DNA of 16,928 bases from assembly GCA_002687025.1 (NCBI GenBank), contig NYZG01000164.1:1-16928 (forward strand). The letters are read 5' to 3'. Below the pieces are notes generated by a model. The model saw only the letters and a program-made list of their open reading frames with translations. It was not told where the DNA came from and searched no databases. The stretch is from Candidatus Poribacteria bacterium. Its GTDB lineage: Bacteria > Poribacteria > WGA-4E > GCA-2687025. Position numbers and translations under genes: made by a program. Below are positions 15,123 through 16,928 of this stretch, in pieces (the stretch's first letter is position 1; each line of letters begins with the position of its first letter).

Positions 15123-16588
15123 CGGGGGGTGGCGCCGTGAACGGACACCTCTACGACGTCGCCTGGTTCCGATGGCTTGTGGCGCTGTGCATCGCCCTGC
15201 CGGTGATCACCGTCGTGCTCGGCGAGTTGATTCATCGGTTGCAGCGGCGCGACAACCACCTCGAAGCAACCGCGCGCGCCATTCGGCACACAGTCGCGCC
15301 GGCGCTGGCGCTGGCGCTCTTTGCCCGATACGTCCTGAGGATCGAGAGCGAGACGTGGACACAGGTGCTGGACACTCTCGTATGGGTGTCCGCCATCAAT
15401 GCGGCGTTGTCCCTCGTCAACGTCGTCCTCTTCCAGAGGGCCGAGCAGAGCACGTGGCGGGCCCGCGTGCCGCGGCTGTTCCTCGACCTGACCCGCTTCC
15501 TGCTGGTCGTTGTCGGCGCCACGCTGGTGCTCGCGGCCGTATGGGACAGCGATATCGGCGGGATCATGACGGCGCTTGGAGTCGGGACGATCGTCATCGG
15601 TCTCGCGCTACAGGAAACGCTCGGCAGCATCGTGTCGGGTGTCGCGCTTCTCTTCGAGCGGCCCTTCGCCGAGGGCGACTGGATTCGCGTCGGCGACACC
15701 GTTGGCCGCGTCGTCGACATGAACTGGCGATCCGTTCGACTGCGCACGTTCGACGAGGACATCGCGACCATCCCCCACCTGATGATCGCGAAGGACCTTA
15801 TCCTCAACTACACCGAGCCCGCGAAGCTTCACATCGAGCGCATTTCCATCGGCTTCTCGTACGACGACGCGCCAAACCTCGTGAAGCGAACGATGCTCGA
15901 TATCGCCCGCTCGACGGAGGGCGTGCTCATGGATCCGCCACCCGAGGTCCACACGCTGTCCTACGACGACTTCTCCATCGCGTATGAGGTACGCGTCTAC
16001 GTCGAGGACTACGGGCGCTTGCTGGAGATCCGGGACGACTTCACGACGCGCATCTGGTACGCCGCGAAGCGAGCAGGCCTGACCATCCCCTTCCCCATTC
16101 GCACGCTGCACTTCTTCGACGGCCAGACGCTCAGAGCAGACAAGGCCGCGAGCGACCTCGCCCAGGGCCTGAGTGCGACAACCGTTCTCCTGCCCTCCGA
16201 GACTTCCGACCTGGCGGCGACCGGCGTTGGGGCGACGATGCTCCACTTTGGGGCCGGCGAGTACGTCGTCCGCGCGGGCGACGATGGTGGCACGCTCTAC
16301 GTGGTGGTCGCCGGGCGAGCCCGCATGGTGATCGGTGGCCATGATGACGAGCAGATCGTCCTCACTCTCGGGCGTGGCGAGTTCTTCGGCGAGTTGGCTC
16401 TGCACCACGGCGAGTCGAGCCCGGTATCCATCGTCGCGACGGAGGATGTGGAGTTGGTCGCGTTGAGCGCCGAGGCCGTGCAACAGCTCATGACGACGCG
16501 GCCGGCGTTGGCGCGCGAGGTCGACGACATCGCCGGGGCGCGCAGGCGAACCATCGAGTCCGTGCAGCGCCTTGGCGCCCGCGGCTAG
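15119..16588 (+). CDS. MscS-type channel with C-terminal cyclic-nucleotide-binding domain (bCNG-like)
   Basis: A 489-residue inner-membrane protein. Hydrophobic segments lie at about 17-36, 55-74, 86-105 and 121-142. The pore-lining MscS helix follows as IMTALGVGTIVIGLALQETLG (149-169 region) and then FERPFAEGDWI (179-189), the MscS beta-domain entry. A cyclic-nucleotide-binding domain occupies about 355-465, with GRGEFFGELAL (418-428) as the phosphate-binding cassette. This is the architecture of bacterial cyclic-nucleotide-gated channels of the MscS superfamily. The cassette Arg is replaced (Ser434-Pro435). The ATG at 15119 overlaps the cyclase stop (ATGA), which argues for translational coupling. 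An in-frame GTG at 15137, preceded by a G-run, is an alternative start that would remove six residues. Confidence 0.9.
   Translation: MTGGGAVNGHLYDVAWFRWLVALCIALPVITVVLGELIHRLQRRDNHLEATARAIRHTVAPALALALFARYVLRIESETWTQVLDTLVWVSAINAALSLVNVVLFQRAEQSTWRARVPRLFLDLTRFLLVVVGATLVLAAVWDSDIGGIMTALGVGTIVIGLALQETLGSIVSGVALLFERPFAEGDWIRVGDTVGRVVDMNWRSVRLRTFDEDIATIPHLMIAKDLILNYTEPAKLHIERISIGFSYDDAPNLVKRTMLDIARSTEGVLMDPPPEVHTLSYDDFSIAYEVRVYVEDYGRLLEIRDDFTTRIWYAAKRAGLTIPFPIRTLHFFDGQTLRADKAASDLAQGLSATTVLLPSETSDLAATGVGATMLHFGAGEYVVRAGDDGGTLYVVVAGRARMVIGGHDDEQIVLTLGRGEFFGELALHHGESSPVSIVATEDVELVALSAEAVQQLMTTRPALAREVDDIAGARRRTIESVQRLGARG
15124..15132 (+). promoter_or_regulatory. G-rich Shine-Dalgarno-like run for an alternative GTG start
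   Basis: Six G residues at 15124-15129, followed by TGG, lie 4-7 nt before an in-frame GTG at 15137. This could drive initiation of the channel gene independently of, or instead of, the ATG at 15119 that overlaps the cyclase stop codon. Confidence 0.35.
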
Positions 16589-16607
16589 CGCTGGAGATCG
16601 ATCGCGA

Positions 16608-16928
16608 ATGGAGGCAACGCCGGTGGCAGACAACGCGGGCGTCAGAGCGGCGGCGGGTCTCGGCGGGCGGGTGTGTATTGTCACCGGGGCGTCGCGGACG
16701 CTGGGAGCGGCGATCGCTTCGGCGTTGGCGCGGTGCGGAGCCGCGGTCGCCGTCAACTACAACGCGTCAGAGGAGGCCGCGCGCAAGCTCTGCGACCGAA
16801 TCGCCGAAGCCGGCGGCCGCGCAGTCCCGATCCAGGCGGACGTCACCGAACCTGGAGACATCCCTCGACTGATCCAGGAGACAGTGGCCGCGCTGGGCCC
16901 AGTGGACATCCTCGTGAACAACGTCGGC
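16608..16928 (+). CDS. Short-chain dehydrogenase/reductase, FabG-like (N-terminal part)
   Basis: The first 107 residues of a classical SDR lie in the window; the gene runs off the right edge. The Rossmann cofactor motif is VTGASRTLGAAIA (about 25-37, TGxxxxxG), followed by the family's AVNYNASEEAA segment. In this segment the residues after the second strand favour NADP over NAD, as in FabG. LVNNVG at the window end is the conserved NNxG motif. The catalytic Ser/Tyr/Lys are outside the window. Start uncertain: the ATG at 16608 has GGAG 11 nt upstream, while the GTG at 16623 has a better-spaced GGAGG (16610-16614). It follows the channel by 19 nt and may be co-transcribed, although its role in signalling is not obvious. 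Confidence 0.9.
   Translation, partial: MEATPVADNAGVRAAAGLGGRVCIVTGASRTLGAAIASALARCGAAVAVNYNASEEAARKLCDRIAEAGGRAVPIQADVTEPGDIPRLIQETVAALGPVDILVNNVG

Noticed and set aside
15608..16756. 382-codon minus-strand open frame
   Set aside because: Antisense to the channel gene with no recognisable domain.
1..16928. CRISPR array, tRNA, rRNA or insertion sequence
   Set aside because: Reading both strands, I found no regularly spaced direct repeats, cloverleaf-like segments or transposase motifs; weak or divergent examples could still be missed by eye.

Overview
The window is GC-rich bacterial DNA with tightly packed genes, strong Shine-Dalgarno sites and G/C-dominated third codon positions. I see no rRNA, tRNA, CRISPR array, insertion sequence or phage gene. 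The mix of families (Gfo/Idh oxidoreductase, phytanoyl-CoA-type dioxygenase, D-threonine-aldolase-like PLP enzyme, SGNH hydrolase, multidomain signalling proteins) is what I would expect from an uncultured marine or soil lineage such as Poribacteria, Latescibacteria or Planctomycetes. That placement is inference; no marker gene here settles it.

Left part (1-6512), metabolic. A leftward cluster runs Gfo/Idh/MocA oxidoreductase (1823-840), RimL-type acetyltransferase (836-270, 3-nt gap) and, after 142 nt, the N-terminus of an unidentified membrane protein (127 to the window edge). Diverging from it across 237 nt is a rightward run of four closely spaced genes: a D-threonine aldolase/D-serine dehydratase-family PLP protein (2061-3104), an Eis-like GNAT with a C-terminal SCP2-like domain (3127-4248), an SGNH-hydrolase-like protein (4282-5640) and a phytanoyl-CoA dioxygenase-family protein (5682-6512). 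This looks like small-molecule catabolism or modification, but no pathway can be named.

Middle (6513-6970): 458 nt with no convincing gene.

Right part (6971-16588), signalling. Five genes point the same way: a receiver domain fused to a degenerate histidine-kinase module (6971-8092); a branched-chain-amino-acid-type periplasmic binding protein without permease or ATPase genes nearby (8163-9347); a membrane hybrid histidine kinase with Cache-like sensor, two PAS domains, HisKA/HATPase, receiver and a duplicated helical tail (9477-12704); a Cache-HAMP class III nucleotide cyclase (13008-15122); and, overlapping its stop codon by 4 nt, a MscS-type channel with a cyclic-nucleotide-binding domain (15119-16588). 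The simplest reading is that extracellular ligands are sensed by the binding protein and the two Cache domains, and that the cyclase makes a nucleotide messenger that gates the co-translated channel. Both cyclase and channel carry substitutions at normally conserved nucleotide-handling positions, so the messenger, or whether the pair is active, is open. A partial FabG-like short-chain dehydrogenase (16608 onward) ends the window.
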